64,000 bases of DNA from Methanobacterium sp. (GCA_019084405.1 JAHRFX010000089.1:1-64000); one strand, 5' to 3'. Counted from the stretch's first letter, positions 51,142-61,938 are shown. Notes: a model not told the origin generated them from the sequence alone. Program-made: numbers and translations.

Positions 51142-52236
51142 ATGCAGGAAGATTATTATCCAGAAGACAATCATTCTATTTTCAAAAATTTGCCCAAAAA
51201 AGAGCGATTATTGAAATTAGATGAAATTCGCGAGGAAATTAGAAATTCATCCTTGGCACTAAATATTATTCTGGACCAGCTCCCCTTACCCATTTATATT
51301 TATGATTTTAAAGGAAACCTCATTGAGTGCAATAATTCTTTTGAAGAACTTTTAGGTTATAAAAAGGAAGATTTACTGGGTAAAAATTGGTTGGGACTTA
51401 AAATAATGCCTCTTATCCAAAGATCCCGGGCAAAGATTATTTTGGGAAAGAATGTCCAGGGTATTTCCAGTGGCCCGGATGAATATGAATTCATTACCAG
51501 TGAAGGAAAATTGGTTCATGTGGAGGTAAAAACTTCTGTATTAAATACAGACAATTATAAATTGATTTTAGCATCTGTTAATGATTATGAAAGACACATA
51601 GCCCGTGAAAAGGTTCTGAAAGATAAACAAGAATCCACTGAAGCTTTGATTGGAGTAATTTATCGCCAGATAGAAAAAAATTTACAGATTGTAAGCAGTC
51701 TCATGAACCTCCAAAAATCTTACATGGAAAATAATAAAGATGCAGAACTCCTCCAGGATACACATAACCGGGTAAAATCTATTCGCAAGGCTTATGAAAA
51801 ATTACATCACTCCCATAAGTTAACCAGTATCAATTTTTCTGAATATGTTAAGAGCATAATTTCCGGCTTACTAAGTACTTACTATCCTGAACCGGGCAAC
51901 ATAGCCCTGAATTTAGAATTAGATGATGTTTTAATGGAAATGGATACAGCTATCCCCATGGGTATGATTATCAGTGAATTAGTATCCAATAGTTTCCGCC
52001 ACGCATTTGTACCCGGGGTGCCAGGAGAAATTAAAGTTATATTCCATGATACCCCTGAAAAATACGTACTTAAAGTGTCAGATAATGGTAAAGGTTTTCC
52101 CAAAGGTTCAAAATTTGATGATATTCAATCTTTAGGTCTGCAACTGGTCAAAAGTCTGGTAAATCAGATGGATGCTACCATTCAAACCAACCTTTCTTCT
52201 GGAACCAATATTTTAATCGAGGTCCCCCGAAAATAA
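51142..52236 (+). CDS. PAS-domain histidine kinase-like protein lacking the phospho-acceptor His
   Basis: 364 residues, without membrane helices. A PAS domain covers about 38-150 (PIYIYDFKGNLIECNNSFEE). A HisKA_2-like helix follows, and then a HATPase domain with N-box ISELVSNSFRHAF (277-289), DNGKGFP (314-320) and SLGLQLVKSLV. In HisKA_2 kinases the first helix reads EIHHRVKNNLQ. Here it reads VIYRQIEKNLQ (172-182): both His are replaced, by Y174 and R175. The protein may bind ATP without autophosphorylation at the usual place. No response regulator is adjacent. Confidence 0.8.
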   Translation: MQEDYYPEDNHSIFKNLPKKERLLKLDEIREEIRNSSLALNIILDQLPLPIYIYDFKGNLIECNNSFEELLGYKKEDLLGKNWLGLKIMPLIQRSRAKIILGKNVQGISSGPDEYEFITSEGKLVHVEVKTSVLNTDNYKLILASVNDYERHIAREKVLKDKQESTEALIGVIYRQIEKNLQIVSSLMNLQKSYMENNKDAELLQDTHNRVKSIRKAYEKLHHSHKLTSINFSEYVKSIISGLLSTYYPEPGNIALNLELDDVLMEMDTAIPMGMIISELVSNSFRHAFVPGVPGEIKVIFHDTPEKYVLKVSDNGKGFPKGSKFDDIQSLGLQLVKSLVNQMDATIQTNLSSGTNILIEVPRK

Positions 52237-52537
52237 ACACATAATAAACATTTGGATTAATTTTTTAATAATTATCTTAAGTTCAACCACTTTTACAGTC
52301 CCTAATTTTAAAAGTTTATCAAATTTTTTTTTAAGATTTAATCAGTTCTATAGTCCTTAAATTGTTCAAAATATTTGTTTTATTTAATTTATAATTCCTA
52401 AAGGTATTAAAAATTAATATTTAAACTACAATTAATGCTTTTCTAGATTATCTGGTTTTTCAGGAGATTATTAGGTGATGAGTTAAATAGAAAACTATAT
52501 AAAAATACTTGGCCTACTTATGATTCGGTGATAATAA
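52237..52537. promoter_or_regulatory. Intergenic region with the ftr promoter
   Basis: The last part holds a TATA box, CTATATAAA (52498-52506), and a GGTGAT ribosome-binding site just before the ATG at 52538, implying a short leader. The upstream part is AT-rich with T runs that could terminate the kinase-like gene. Confidence 0.5.
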
Positions 52538-53431
52538 ATGGAAATAAATGGTGTTGAAATTGAAGATACTTTTGCAGAAGCTTTTGGCATACAGGTTTCT
52601 CGTGTACTGGTAACAGCAGCAACTAAAAAACTGGCTAAAATAGCAGCAACTGAAGCTACAGGTTACGGAACATCTGTTATTGGTTGTCCAGCTGAAGCAG
52701 GGATAGATGGTTATGTTCCTCCACAGGATACTCCTGATGGTAGACCTGGATACAATATAATGATTTGTAATCCCACCCAGAAAAAACTGGACCACGAACT
52801 TCTGGAAAGAATTGGTATGGGAATTTTAACTGCCCCTACCACCGCAGTTTTCGATGCACTTGATGATGCTGATGAAAAATTAAAAATAGGATTCAAACTC
52901 AAGTTCTTTGGGGACGGATTTGAAAAAGAGGTAGAAGTAGGAGGAAGAATGGTAAATTCCATCCCTATCATGTCTGGAGATTTCCTGATTGACAGCGAAT
53001 TTGGAATTAAAAAGGGTGTAGCTGGAGGGAATTTCTTCATATTGGGAGATAGTCCTGCTTCAGCATTAATAGCAGCTGAAGCAGCTGTTGATGCTATAAT
53101 GTCGGTTGAAGGAACAATAACTCCTTTCCCGGGCGGTATGGTTGCTTCTGGATCTAAAGTTGGGTCCAACAAGTACAAGTTTTTAAATGCATCCACCAAT
53201 GAAAAGATGTGTGTAACCCTTAAAGATGAAGTAGAAGACACTGAAATCCCAGCAGACGTTAATGGTATTTATGAAATAGTTATTGATGGTGTAACGGAAG
53301 AAGCTGTCAAAGAAGCCATGAAAGAAGGAATAAAAGCGGCCTGTACAGTTACAGGAATCAAAAAAATCAGTGCAGGTAATTATGGCGGCAGCCTGGGTGC
53401 CTATCAAATCAAATTACAGGAATTATTTTAA
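52538..53431 (+). CDS. ftr: Formylmethanofuran--tetrahydromethanopterin N-formyltransferase
   Basis: Second step of CO2 reduction to methane: moves the formyl group from formylmethanofuran to tetrahydromethanopterin. 297 residues, the normal length. Family blocks are [66 protein letters not shown], and the C-terminal [15 protein letters not shown]. It is a single-gene unit with its own promoter, typical of Methanobacteriales. Confidence 0.97.
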   Translation: MEINGVEIEDTFAEAFGIQVSRVLVTAATKKLAKIAATEATGYGTSVIGCPAEAGIDGYVPPQDTPDGRPGYNIMICNPTQKKLDHELLERIGMGILTAPTTAVFDALDDADEKLKIGFKLKFFGDGFEKEVEVGGRMVNSIPIMSGDFLIDSEFGIKKGVAGGNFFILGDSPASALIAAEAAVDAIMSVEGTITPFPGGMVASGSKVGSNKYKFLNASTNEKMCVTLKDEVEDTEIPADVNGIYEIVIDGVTEEAVKEAMKEGIKAACTVTGIKKISAGNYGGSLGAYQIKLQELF

Positions 53432-53486
53432 TATTTAATTCCTTTTTTCTTCTTTTTTAATTTTTAAATATAATCTGGGATATTTT

Positions 53487-55445
53487 CTATTTTTCAATAC
53501 AGAATTTTTTAACATTCTCCTTTTCAACAATATTCCACTTTTCATCCTCAGTTAAGTTAACTCCTAGCAACACTCCTTTTTGATATAATTTATCCTCTAT
53601 TTGTTTAATTTTTTTCTCTTCAGATGCAGCTATGGTATGGGAATGAATATGCCTGGATATTTCATAGAGTGCAGTTAAAGACCTTTTAGCATCTTCCTTT
53701 TCCAGTTCTTTTTCACAATTTTTCAGGTCTTCTTTGGTTTTAATATTCAAATTCCGGGTAACCACCTGTTTTACTCCTGGTAAATAATGCTTGGAATCCA
53801 GTATACGGCCTCCCATTTCAATAATAATGCGTTTATCATCAATTTCCCCTACCTGATGTTTAACCAGCATCTCCACCACCCGACCAGATCTTTCTATTAT
53901 CTCCTTTATTTCCGCTTTAGATAGATTAACCCCCAATAAAAATCCGCTTTTTTCAAGATCTTTTTCTATTTGGGATAAAATTTTAGTATCTGGACCAGAT
54001 ACCCGGTGTGAATGTATTCCTCCTCCAGATAATGTATAAATTCTATCCAGGGCATCTTTACGAGTTGAATTTTTCTTCAGATTATCTAAAAAATGACTTA
54101 CATCATCCATATCTGAGGAATCAATTTTACGCTGCAATGGTTCTCCAAATCCCGGCAGATAATATTCTATATCTTCCAGCTTACCCCCGGCATTGAATAT
54201 TATCTCTGCTTCCTGGGCGATATCATCTACGCCATGATTTTCCACAATCAGCATTTCTGGTTTAATAACCACTTCCACCAGGCGGCCATATTTCCGGGCA
54301 ATTTTTTTTATTTCCTGATCCTCTAAATTAACTCCTAAAAGTAAACCTTCTTTATCCAGTTCATTTACTACTTTTTCCAGGCTTTTTTTATCTGGCCCTG
54401 TAATCCAGTGGGAATGGATACCACTCACTGATTCATATATCTTTTCCAGGGAATTTTTACGATTAACATCCTGTTTCAAACTATCCATAAACTGGTTTAG
54501 TTGTTCTATTTGTGATACACCTATTTTTCGGGATAGGGGAGCTTTAAATTCAGGTAAATGATATTCGACGTCTTCCAGGGTACACCCATATTTTAGAATG
54601 ATTTTAGCTTCTTTTTTAATGCTTCCCACATCGTGTTTAACTGTGATTTTCATCATGGTGGGTTCAATTGCTGCAAAATAAATGTCTTCTCCCCCACTTA
54701 TCTCGGGAGAGATAACCCGATCTGCCCCTGATTTATAAAGACGCTTTATATTTTCTTTTTTACTGGCACGAGTCACAATCCATATTTCCGATTGTATTTC
54801 ACGGGAAGCCAGGGTAATGAATAGATTATCCACATCGTCTCCGGTGGTTATAATTACTCCTTTGGCCCTTTCAATTCCAGCATACCTCAGTACATTCTCA
54901 TCAGTAGCATCTCCGGGTATGGCCAGAATATGGGGATCTTCCCATAACTCTTTTTCCACCAGACACCTGCTTTTTTCAACAATAATCACTTTTTGATTAC
55001 GTTCTTTTAATTCTTCAAAAACTGCAGCCCCTACTCGACCATAACCACATAATACAAAATGATTTTCTGTAGATGACAGCATTTTCCTTATTTTTGAACC
55101 AGAAGTTATTTCCTGAAAGGTCATGGTTACCACCGATATACTCATACTGAAAACATAAGCAACGAGCCCCACTCCACCTATGGCCAGAGTCATTGAAAAA
55201 ATTTTTTGAAAAACCCCCACAGGAGTTATATCTCCATATCCTACTGTGGCCACGGTAATTATGGCAAAATAAATGGCATTAATGGGATCCAGTTTCATTA
55301 TGAATATGGAACCTATCCAACCATAAAATATAAGTCCCATTAAGGCCAGGATTGCATAATAAAATATAGATAAGGGAGCTTCAGTTAAATTTTTAGAAGG
55401 AGGAAGTTTTGGAATGCGGGAAGGGGCCATTAAAAACACCTGCAT
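53487..55445 (-). CDS. RCK potassium channel with three HSH-containing internal repeats
   Basis: 652 residues. Two membrane helices flank the pore loop with the filter TVGYGD (67-72), as in MthK. An RCK-N Rossmann domain follows ([14 protein letters not shown] from 133; nucleotide acid near E157; [11 protein letters not shown]). Then, from about 264, come three tandem repeats of some 110-135 residues (264-374, 391-508, 524-631). Each has a YxLPxF/V segment, a central IHSH motif (HSH at 344-346, 478-480, 601-603) and a final LLGVNL. The usual channel ends after one RCK-C domain, so this C-terminus is unusual. It is probably ligand- or metal-gated. Confidence 0.88.
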   Translation of the reverse strand: MQVFLMAPSRIPKLPPSKNLTEAPLSIFYYAILALMGLIFYGWIGSIFIMKLDPINAIYFAIITVATVGYGDITPVGVFQKIFSMTLAIGGVGLVAYVFSMSISVVTMTFQEITSGSKIRKMLSSTENHFVLCGYGRVGAAVFEELKERNQKVIIVEKSRCLVEKELWEDPHILAIPGDATDENVLRYAGIERAKGVIITTGDDVDNLFITLASREIQSEIWIVTRASKKENIKRLYKSGADRVISPEISGGEDIYFAAIEPTMMKITVKHDVGSIKKEAKIILKYGCTLEDVEYHLPEFKAPLSRKIGVSQIEQLNQFMDSLKQDVNRKNSLEKIYESVSGIHSHWITGPDKKSLEKVVNELDKEGLLLGVNLEDQEIKKIARKYGRLVEVVIKPEMLIVENHGVDDIAQEAEIIFNAGGKLEDIEYYLPGFGEPLQRKIDSSDMDDVSHFLDNLKKNSTRKDALDRIYTLSGGGIHSHRVSGPDTKILSQIEKDLEKSGFLLGVNLSKAEIKEIIERSGRVVEMLVKHQVGEIDDKRIIIEMGGRILDSKHYLPGVKQVVTRNLNIKTKEDLKNCEKELEKEDAKRSLTALYEISRHIHSHTIAASEEKKIKQIEDKLYQKGVLLGVNLTEDEKWNIVEKENVKKFCIEK

Positions 55446-55526
55446 TGATGCATTAATATTTTAAGGGGGTTTCCTTTTTAGTTATAATTAAATATCTTGT
55501 ACTGTATATTTATAACTAGTGATAGT

Positions 55527-57032
55527 ATGAATCCACTGGACATGATGGTCACCGACCTTAATGCAGAATATATGGGACTTTCCAGATTATCTTTAATGGA
55601 AAATGCAGGTGGCTGTCTGGCACGTCACATATCCTCTATTGCAGGGACCTTAAATCCCTCACCAGAAAGATTAATTATTTTTACGGGCTCTGGAGGCAAT
55701 GGGGGAGATGGTTTGGTTGCGGGAAGACACCTCCTAAATTATGGGCATGGGGTAGAAATTTTTTTATTAAATCATCCCCGTAATTTCAGTTCTTCACAAA
55801 GTCAATCTAACTATTTAATACTGGAAAATATGTCTGCATATGCTCCTGGTTTAAAAATTAATCATATTAATGATTCAAGGGATTTAGATGAGTTTAAAAT
55901 AAAAGATCTTGATAATTCGGTGGTTGTGGATTCTATTCTGGGCACGGGAATTGAAGGAAAACTTAAAGAACCTTCAAGGTCGGCCATCAAATTAATTAAT
56001 AAAATATCCGGTACTAAAATAGCTGTTGATGTTCCCAGTGGATTAAATCCTTTAAATGGAAAAATAGAAGACTTAGCAGTCAAAGCCCACTATACCATTA
56101 CTTTTCATAAAGCTAAAACTGGTTTGCACTTAAATTCAGAATATACGGGCAAAATCAGGGTATGTGATATTGGAATACCAGAACAGGCAGAATTATTTTT
56201 AGGTAAAGGGGATTTTTTACGCATTAAAAAAAGAAATCCAGATGATCATAAAGGGGCAAATGGCAGGATTCTGGTTTTAGGGGGGAGCAAAGATTATACT
56301 GGTGCTCCAGCATTAGCCGGACTTTCTGCATTAAATACCGGGGCGGATCTGGTATATGTGGTATGTCCTGAAATTGCTGCTCTACCTTTAAAATCCTACT
56401 CTCCAGATTTAATAGTAAGGGGTCTGGAAGGGGAGGTTATTAATGAGGGGATGGTGGATGATATCCTGGAAATGGCCCACAAGGTAGATTGCGTTTTAAT
56501 GGGCTGCGGTGCTTCTCAGGATAAAAAAACAAAAAAAGCCTTTAATTCCATTCTTGAAAAAATAAATAAACCCCTGGTAATGGATGCTGATGCTTTAAAT
56601 CTGGTAAAAAAGGACATAGTTAAAGATTATGAAGATTTGATTATAACTCCTCATTCATCGGAGTTTAATGCATTTTTCAGGGAAGATGTTGATTTCAAGG
56701 TTGATCTGGAAGAAAAAATAAAGGTTTTAAAAACTATCACACCCACCATTAAAGGAGCGGTACTGTTAAAAGGGAAAGTGGATCTAATTATGCAGCAGGG
56801 TGAATTCAGATTAAATAAAACAGGAAGCCCTGGAATGACTGTAGGTGGAACAGGAGATTGCCTGGCAGGAATAGTGGCTACCCTGAGGGCACAGGGCATT
56901 CCCATTTTCGATGCAGGATGTTTAGGGGCATTTATTAATGGTCTAGCTGGTGAAATGGCTGAAAAAAGATATGGGCCTAATTTTACAGCTTCAATGATGA
57001 TCCAGTTTTTAGCTGAAGCCATGCAGTACTGA
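55527..57032 (+). CDS. nnr: Bifunctional NAD(P)H-hydrate epimerase and dehydratase
   Basis: Repairs hydrated NAD(P)H in two steps. About 501 residues from the ATG at 55527, which has GTGATA upstream; an in-frame TTG at 55497 is unlikely. The N-terminal epimerase domain (about 1-215) has LMENAGGCLARHI and GSGGNGGDGLVAGRHLL. The C-terminal ribokinase-like dehydratase domain has HKGANGRILVLGGSKDYTGA, MGCGASQ, VMDADALNL and TVGGTGDCLAGI. The joined form is common in archaea and bacteria. Confidence 0.94.
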   Translation: MNPLDMMVTDLNAEYMGLSRLSLMENAGGCLARHISSIAGTLNPSPERLIIFTGSGGNGGDGLVAGRHLLNYGHGVEIFLLNHPRNFSSSQSQSNYLILENMSAYAPGLKINHINDSRDLDEFKIKDLDNSVVVDSILGTGIEGKLKEPSRSAIKLINKISGTKIAVDVPSGLNPLNGKIEDLAVKAHYTITFHKAKTGLHLNSEYTGKIRVCDIGIPEQAELFLGKGDFLRIKKRNPDDHKGANGRILVLGGSKDYTGAPALAGLSALNTGADLVYVVCPEIAALPLKSYSPDLIVRGLEGEVINEGMVDDILEMAHKVDCVLMGCGASQDKKTKKAFNSILEKINKPLVMDADALNLVKKDIVKDYEDLIITPHSSEFNAFFREDVDFKVDLEEKIKVLKTITPTIKGAVLLKGKVDLIMQQGEFRLNKTGSPGMTVGGTGDCLAGIVATLRAQGIPIFDAGCLGAFINGLAGEMAEKRYGPNFTASMMIQFLAEAMQY

Positions 57033-57056
57033 TATTCTTACATTCATTATAATTAA

Positions 57057-57326
57057 TTAAAAAAATCCTAAAACCTGGGCAAATATTAAAAGACCCACTC
57101 CCATTATACCTCCAAAACCAGCCACTGCTATGGTGAGAATGTTGATAGGTATATTGATAAAGGGCAATAGATTCGCTAAAAAAAGTACGGCAAACCCCAG
57201 TAACATATTAAACACTATTCCACTAACTGTTTTTCCAATTTTAAACAGTATTTTTATTCCAACTATTCCTAAAAGAACCAGGAATAGTCCAATAACCAGA
57301 AGATTTATGAATGATACAATGTCCAT
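57057..57326 (-). CDS. BofA-like pro-sigma K inhibitor family membrane protein
   Basis: 89 residues, nearly all hydrophobic, with three membrane helices and the family's KIGKTVSGIVFNMLLGFAVL and INIPINILTIAVAGFGGIMG segments. In Bacillus BofA controls a site-2 protease in sporulation. Methanogens do not sporulate, so the archaeal member must do something else. It is convergent with nnr and lies just upstream of argG on the same strand. Confidence 0.75.
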   Translation of the reverse strand: MDIVSFINLLVIGLFLVLLGIVGIKILFKIGKTVSGIVFNMLLGFAVLFLANLLPFINIPINILTIAVAGFGGIMGVGLLIFAQVLGFF

Positions 57327-57394
57327 TTTATCTCCACAAAATCTTTATAATTTTCGAAAGATTATTTTAATAAAAAAAGATAAGGAGGATTTTC

Positions 57395-58573
57395 CTATTT
57401 TTTAAACACTTTATGGTATATGGCGGCTTGCATGGCATAATTCTTGACCATACCAGTCATTTCGCACTGATCCAGTGTTTTATCTTCAAAGGACACGGTT
57501 TCTTGATTGTAAAGGCTATTAGGAGATTTCCTGCCCACCACCCGTAAACTTCCTTTATGTAACTTTAAGCGAACAATTCCACTTACCCTTTCCTGCATAC
57601 GGTTTAATAGGTGATCCAGATCTTCTCGTAATGGTTCGTGCCACATACCATCATAAATTAATTCGGAATAAGCATTGCTAACAATTTCTGCAAATTTAAG
57701 CTCATTTCTGGTTAGTGTCATCTGTTCCAGGGCTTTATGTGCGGCTAAAATTAAGAAAGCACCCGGGGTTTCATATATCTCACGGCTTTTAAGCCCTATA
57801 ATTCTATCTTCAATTATATCAACCCTACCAATACCATGCATCCCTGCCAGATCATTACATTTACCAATTAAATCCAGAGGGTTGAGTTTATCCCCATTTA
57901 TGGCAGTGGGAACACCATTTTTAAATTCCATTTCTATGGCCTGGCTTTCTTCAGGGGCATCTGCACTGGAGCGGGTCCAGCTGAATACATCTTCAGGGGG
58001 TTCAACCATGGGGTCTTCTAATATGTCCCCTTCAATTGCTCTTCCCCATAAATTTTCATCTATACTGTATAATTTGTCTGAAGGGAGAGGTATACCACAG
58101 GAACGGGCATAATCCATTTCCTCAGTCCGGGTTAAATTCAATTCCCTTATTGGTGCGATTATTCTACAATCAGATAAAGAACGTATAATGGCCTCAAATC
58201 GGAACTGGTCATTTCCTTTACCAGTGCATCCATGAGCAATAGCATCTGCCTCTTCTTTATGGGCCAGTTCTACAATTTTCATGGCAATAAGTGGCCTTGC
58301 CAGGGCCGTACTCAAGGGATACCCTTCATATAATGCATTTGCTTTAATAGCAGGAAATATAAAATCCGAAGCAAATTCCTCTCGGGCGTCAATGGTATAA
58401 TGTTTATAATTTCCAATATCCATGGCTACAGATGCGGGACGCTCAATTTCTTCCCGGGGTTGCCCTACATCCACACAAGCAGTCACTACTTCCATGTCGT
58501 ATTTTTCTTCAAGTAATTTAATGCAAACTGATGTATCAAGACCACCACTGAATGCCAGAACCACTTTATCCAT
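57395..58573 (-). CDS. argG: Argininosuccinate synthase
   Basis: Joins citrulline and aspartate with ATP in arginine synthesis; 392 residues, the usual length. The ATP pyrophosphatase P-loop [11 protein letters not shown] is at the N-terminus, and [24 protein letters not shown] and the C-terminal [17 protein letters not shown] are further family blocks. AGGTGA precedes the ATG. It is the only arginine gene here; a weak T-rich stretch follows the stop. Confidence 0.97.
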   Translation of the reverse strand: MDKVVLAFSGGLDTSVCIKLLEEKYDMEVVTACVDVGQPREEIERPASVAMDIGNYKHYTIDAREEFASDFIFPAIKANALYEGYPLSTALARPLIAMKIVELAHKEEADAIAHGCTGKGNDQFRFEAIIRSLSDCRIIAPIRELNLTRTEEMDYARSCGIPLPSDKLYSIDENLWGRAIEGDILEDPMVEPPEDVFSWTRSSADAPEESQAIEMEFKNGVPTAINGDKLNPLDLIGKCNDLAGMHGIGRVDIIEDRIIGLKSREIYETPGAFLILAAHKALEQMTLTRNELKFAEIVSNAYSELIYDGMWHEPLREDLDHLLNRMQERVSGIVRLKLHKGSLRVVGRKSPNSLYNQETVSFEDKTLDQCEMTGMVKNYAMQAAIYHKVFKK

Positions 58574-58951
58574 TTTATCACCTAATGAGTTTTATTTTAA
58601 TAAATTTTAGAGTTATAATTACTTATTTATCTAATCAGATTCATTTAAAAATATCCATTTGACCTAACTGATTTATAAAATTTTTTAGTAAAATGCCATT
58701 ATAACTTCATGGAATGTACTTGTAGAATAGTTATTGTAAAAATCAAATAGAAAATTTATTTAATTATTTATTAAATTAAATATAGTATTTATGTTTGGCC
58801 CAGCTTAATCTAATAAATACATATTCGGATTTTCCATTTACTAAAAATGAAGCATATAATGGAAGTCAGTATTAGAAGTTATAAATCACTTAAATGAATT
58901 TTATTACTAAAGATTTCAATAACCATATATTGGATATTTAATGGGATTTAA
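58574..58951. other. AT-rich intergenic region
   Basis: It lies between divergent argG and the desuccinylase-like gene. No ORF, tRNA or clear repeat was found; both promoters should be inside, but no single TATA box stands out. Confidence 0.5.
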
Positions 58952-59698
58952 ATGAGTTTTAATAGTAATGATATCATTTCAGAGGGAAAAATTTCTATAT
59001 TATCTCCCCATGCTGGAGGCAATATTCAGGATAATCATTACTTAAAAAAGAATATTTTTCCAGTTAATGAGTTTGATTCCATTATTAAATCTGCCCAAAT
59101 GGGCACTCCTCTTATTGAATTAGGTAATGGTAGGCCCAAGGTAATGGTAGTAGCAGGAGTGCATGGAAACGAACTTCCTCCTCAAATAGCTGCCTTAAAT
59201 CTTATTGAATATATGAAAAATGTTCCGGTGTGGGGTACCGTCTATTTAATACCTTTTGCTGCACCCGGTGCGACTATGGAAAATACTAGATGGTTTAAAG
59301 GATCAGACCTCAATAGAGCCTCTTCCAGTGAGGGATCCATAACAAATATAATCTTAAAATTTATTCAAATGCTTAATTTAGATGCAGTGGCTGACTTTCA
59401 CTCTACTAAACCTAAAAGCAATCCTGGAAGGGAGAGTGTTTTTTGCACGAAAAAACCCTGCATAAACAGTTTCAATATTGCCAGATACATTACTCAAAAA
59501 ACTTCTTCTGAATTGATTTGCTATGATGAAGCAGGCTCCATGTACAAGGGAGCGCTGGAAGATGAATGTAACTTGAGGAATATACCATCGGTAACATGTG
59601 AAGTAGTTTCCGAAAATGGAAAAGTTAATCCGGGAAGTATAGAACGCTCTTTTTTACAAATGAAGGTGTTTTTAAAACATTTTAAAATCCTTCGTTGA
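58952..59698 (+). CDS. Succinylglutamate desuccinylase/aspartoacylase family protein
   Basis: 248 residues with a zinc carboxypeptidase-type fold. The zinc site is GVHGNE (H71, E74) and ADFHST (H150). GSDLNR (around 118-122) is the substrate-binding Asn-Arg pair of the M14 family. Homologues in methanogens are of unknown substrate; removal of an acyl or amino-acid group is expected. It is a single gene. Confidence 0.82.
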   Translation: MSFNSNDIISEGKISILSPHAGGNIQDNHYLKKNIFPVNEFDSIIKSAQMGTPLIELGNGRPKVMVVAGVHGNELPPQIAALNLIEYMKNVPVWGTVYLIPFAAPGATMENTRWFKGSDLNRASSSEGSITNIILKFIQMLNLDAVADFHSTKPKSNPGRESVFCTKKPCINSFNIARYITQKTSSELICYDEAGSMYKGALEDECNLRNIPSVTCEVVSENGKVNPGSIERSFLQMKVFLKHFKILR

Positions 59699-59821
59699 AT
59701 TAAATAATCTATTTTATTAACATTTATATGATGGAAGGGAATATACAAAATTTTTAGCCTAGGAATTACCTGCCCTGAAGATTAACTTATATAGAAACCT
59801 CAAGTAGACCGGGAGATAAAA

Positions 59822-60499
59822 ATGTCCTCTTATAAAAAACACGCAATTTTTGCTCTGATATTCATCCTGCCCTTTTATTTTAACATTTTTTCCCTTGCTC
59901 TAGCAGTTATAGGTGCATCTTTACCTGACTTTGATCACGAACTTAAGAAAAAAAATATTTCTATTCTATTTTTAACCGGGTTCCTGCTAACGGTGATTAC
60001 CTATCTGCTGGGCTTACCTTACACCATAGGTATAATCTTAATGGACATGGCATTGATTTTTTATCTATCCCGACACAGAGGTTTCACTCACTCGCTTATA
60101 GGAATAATCATTCTATCTCTTTTTCTGACCATTCTGGTGATTTCCACCTACTTTTTCCTCAGTACATGGGGGCTGGATAAAGAGGCCATTTTTGCCATAA
60201 TAGTTTTATTTTTAGGAGTTTTAGCAGTCAACAAGCGTATAATAATTCCTTTTTTATTCATATCTCTTTTAGGAATTTTTTTAATACCCCTGCCCGCCTA
60301 TAATTTTTTAAATCTGTATAATGTATTTGGGCCGATATTTTTAGGCTTCTTAAGCCATAGTATACTTGACATGTTCAATCCCAGTGGTGTAGAGTTATTA
60401 AGGCCATTTGTGACTACCAAGTTTAAGAAACCATTAGGATTTTTTTCCATTGCCATCTGGTTAGTTTTATCCTTCTATTCTTTATCCTACCTATTTTAA
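59822..60499 (+). CDS. YdjM/DUF457 family membrane protein
   Basis: 225 residues, six or seven membrane helices, predominantly hydrophobic. Family motifs are ASLPDFDHE, RHRGFTHSLIG and LSHSILDMFNPSG, with the Asp-His and His-Ser-x-x-Asp patterns of putative metal ligands. A GGGAG ribosome-binding site lies before the ATG. It is a diverged paralogue of 45422-45982. Confidence 0.82.
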   Translation: MSSYKKHAIFALIFILPFYFNIFSLALAVIGASLPDFDHELKKKNISILFLTGFLLTVITYLLGLPYTIGIILMDMALIFYLSRHRGFTHSLIGIIILSLFLTILVISTYFFLSTWGLDKEAIFAIIVLFLGVLAVNKRIIIPFLFISLLGIFLIPLPAYNFLNLYNVFGPIFLGFLSHSILDMFNPSGVELLRPFVTTKFKKPLGFFSIAIWLVLSFYSLSYLF

Positions 60500-60573
60500 T
60501 AGGGGATGGTGCAGGAAATCTAAAATATATACTAATTAATTCTTATTTTAGTTAAAAAATATTAACCTGAAAC

Positions 60574-60969
60574 TTAGCTTTCTCTTAGCAATGATTCCAT
60601 GGTTTCTTTTTTGATGTAGTTTCTAACCAGTATGAGCGCTATAATACTTAAAACGACTAATACTACGTCCAGAGAACTTTCACTTGCCAGGAGTATTTTT
60701 CTAACCATGGCAAATATTAAAAGCTCAATTACATTAACAAAACTGTGTTTTATAAGAGTTAGTGCTATTTCAAGCCCTATTATAAATAGTAAAGCATTTT
60801 GCAGGAATTGGTTGGTTAACTGGAATAACAAATCATTGGTAATAGCATCAGCCAGCACAATACTGGATAAAAGAGTGTAGATAGATATGGAAAACAGTAT
60901 ACAGGTTACTAAGATTATTAAAATTGAAATAAATTTTTCTGAAAAATTAATTAGTTTTTTCAATTCCAT
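60574..60969 (-). CDS. PsiE-like membrane protein
   Basis: 131 residues with four hydrophobic helices (FISILIILVTCILFSISIYT, ALLFIIGLEIALTLI, VIELLIFAMVRKILL, LVVLSIIALILVRNYI). The FIIGLEIALTLI...VIELLIFAMVRKIL pattern is that of phosphate-starvation-inducible PsiE-type proteins, which are of unknown function. It is a single gene that diverges from ehbA. Confidence 0.65.
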   Translation of the reverse strand: MELKKLINFSEKFISILIILVTCILFSISIYTLLSSIVLADAITNDLLFQLTNQFLQNALLFIIGLEIALTLIKHSFVNVIELLIFAMVRKILLASESSLDVVLVVLSIIALILVRNYIKKETMESLLRES

Positions 60970-61302
60970 TTATATCCGATCCTTATTTATTCTATCCGGA
61001 ATTACAGATTAAAACTATAAATATTCATTTATTAGGATAATTAAATTATTTATTGGGGGGTTTATTTATTTTTTATGTAATTATTTTTATTCTTATTACA
61101 AATATGTTCGTTTAATCAGTTTTTATTTAATGAAAAATTTCACTAAAATACTTAAAATTATTTCGTTATCTTTATATATCATGTTTTATAATGATGGATT
61201 ATATTGGCATGTACTATTTTGGAAAGTGCATTGTACATATATTTCCATGATTCATGTTAATTCTAATATATAATCACCTATTGAATAAAGGAGATTTCTA
61301 CT
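60970..61302 (+). promoter_or_regulatory. Promoter region of the ehb operon
   Basis: A TATA box TTTATATATC (61171-61180) would start transcription near 61205. In the expected leader, ATGTAC (61209-61214) faces GTACAT (61233-61238) across 18 bases. A second TATA-like stretch occurs at about 61264-61272. The ribosome-binding site of ehbA is AAAGGAG. The remaining AT-rich sequence shows no ORF. Confidence 0.5.
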
Positions 61303-61614
61303 ATGTTCCTCATGAGAATTTTCTTTGGTATTGCTTATTTCGTTGTTTTAATCTTTGAAATATTGAAAGCCACTATGGATGTTGCCTTAAGGACCTTAAA
61401 CGGTAATATAGATCCGGTTGTGGTGGAGATAGAAACGGTATTAAAAAGGCCGGTTTCTCAAACCATTCTGGCTAATAGTATTACCCTTACACCAGGAACA
61501 CTTTCTATTGATCTGGATTCAGATCGCCAGGTTATTAAGGTAGCATCAATTGTTCCGCGAAAAAAGGAAGACATTATTCCATTTGAATCTTATATCAAAG
61601 GCATGCTGGAATAA
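61303..61614 (+). CDS. ehbA: Energy-converting hydrogenase B subunit A (MnhE-like)
   Basis: 103 residues of the MnhE/MrpE type: an N-terminal membrane helix ([17 protein letters not shown]), then a soluble part with [32 protein letters not shown] sequence ([16 protein letters not shown] here). MnhE subunits accompany cation/proton antiporter modules. In Methanobacteriales such a gene begins the ehb operon; the next four genes match ehbBCDE in order, so the name is by synteny. Confidence 0.85.
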   Translation: MFLMRIFFGIAYFVVLIFEILKATMDVALRTLNGNIDPVVVEIETVLKRPVSQTILANSITLTPGTLSIDLDSDRQVIKVASIVPRKKEDIIPFESYIKGMLE

Positions 61615-61679
61615 TCAAATATGTTATAATCCATCAAACTAAAGCTAAAACTAACAAAAACCACAGGAAGGGAAGTATA

Positions 61680-61937
61680 ATGGATATTTTATTAATTTCA
61701 GAATATATTCTTCTGGCTTCATTGTCCATCTTTGCTCTGGCATCTATACGGATTGCCACCAGAAAAACTATTGCCATGGGAATGGTTGGTATTTTTGGTT
61801 TAAGCATTGCAGTGGCCACTATTTTGATATTGATTCAGAATATTTATGGATTGGGATTCAGCAGAGATATAGCATATGCACTGGTAATACTGGGTCCGGT
61901 AGGTACTATTGCCTTTGCCAGGGTTCTCAGGGGATGA
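61680..61937 (+). CDS. ehbB: Energy-converting hydrogenase B subunit B (MnhF-like)
   Basis: 85 residues with three membrane helices ([59 protein letters not shown]), the layout of MnhF/MrpF subunits. GGGAAG precedes the start. It ends one base before the ehbC start, so translation is likely coupled. Confidence 0.85.
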   Translation: MDILLISEYILLASLSIFALASIRIATRKTIAMGMVGIFGLSIAVATILILIQNIYGLGFSRDIAYALVILGPVGTIAFARVLRG

Positions 61938-61938
61938 T

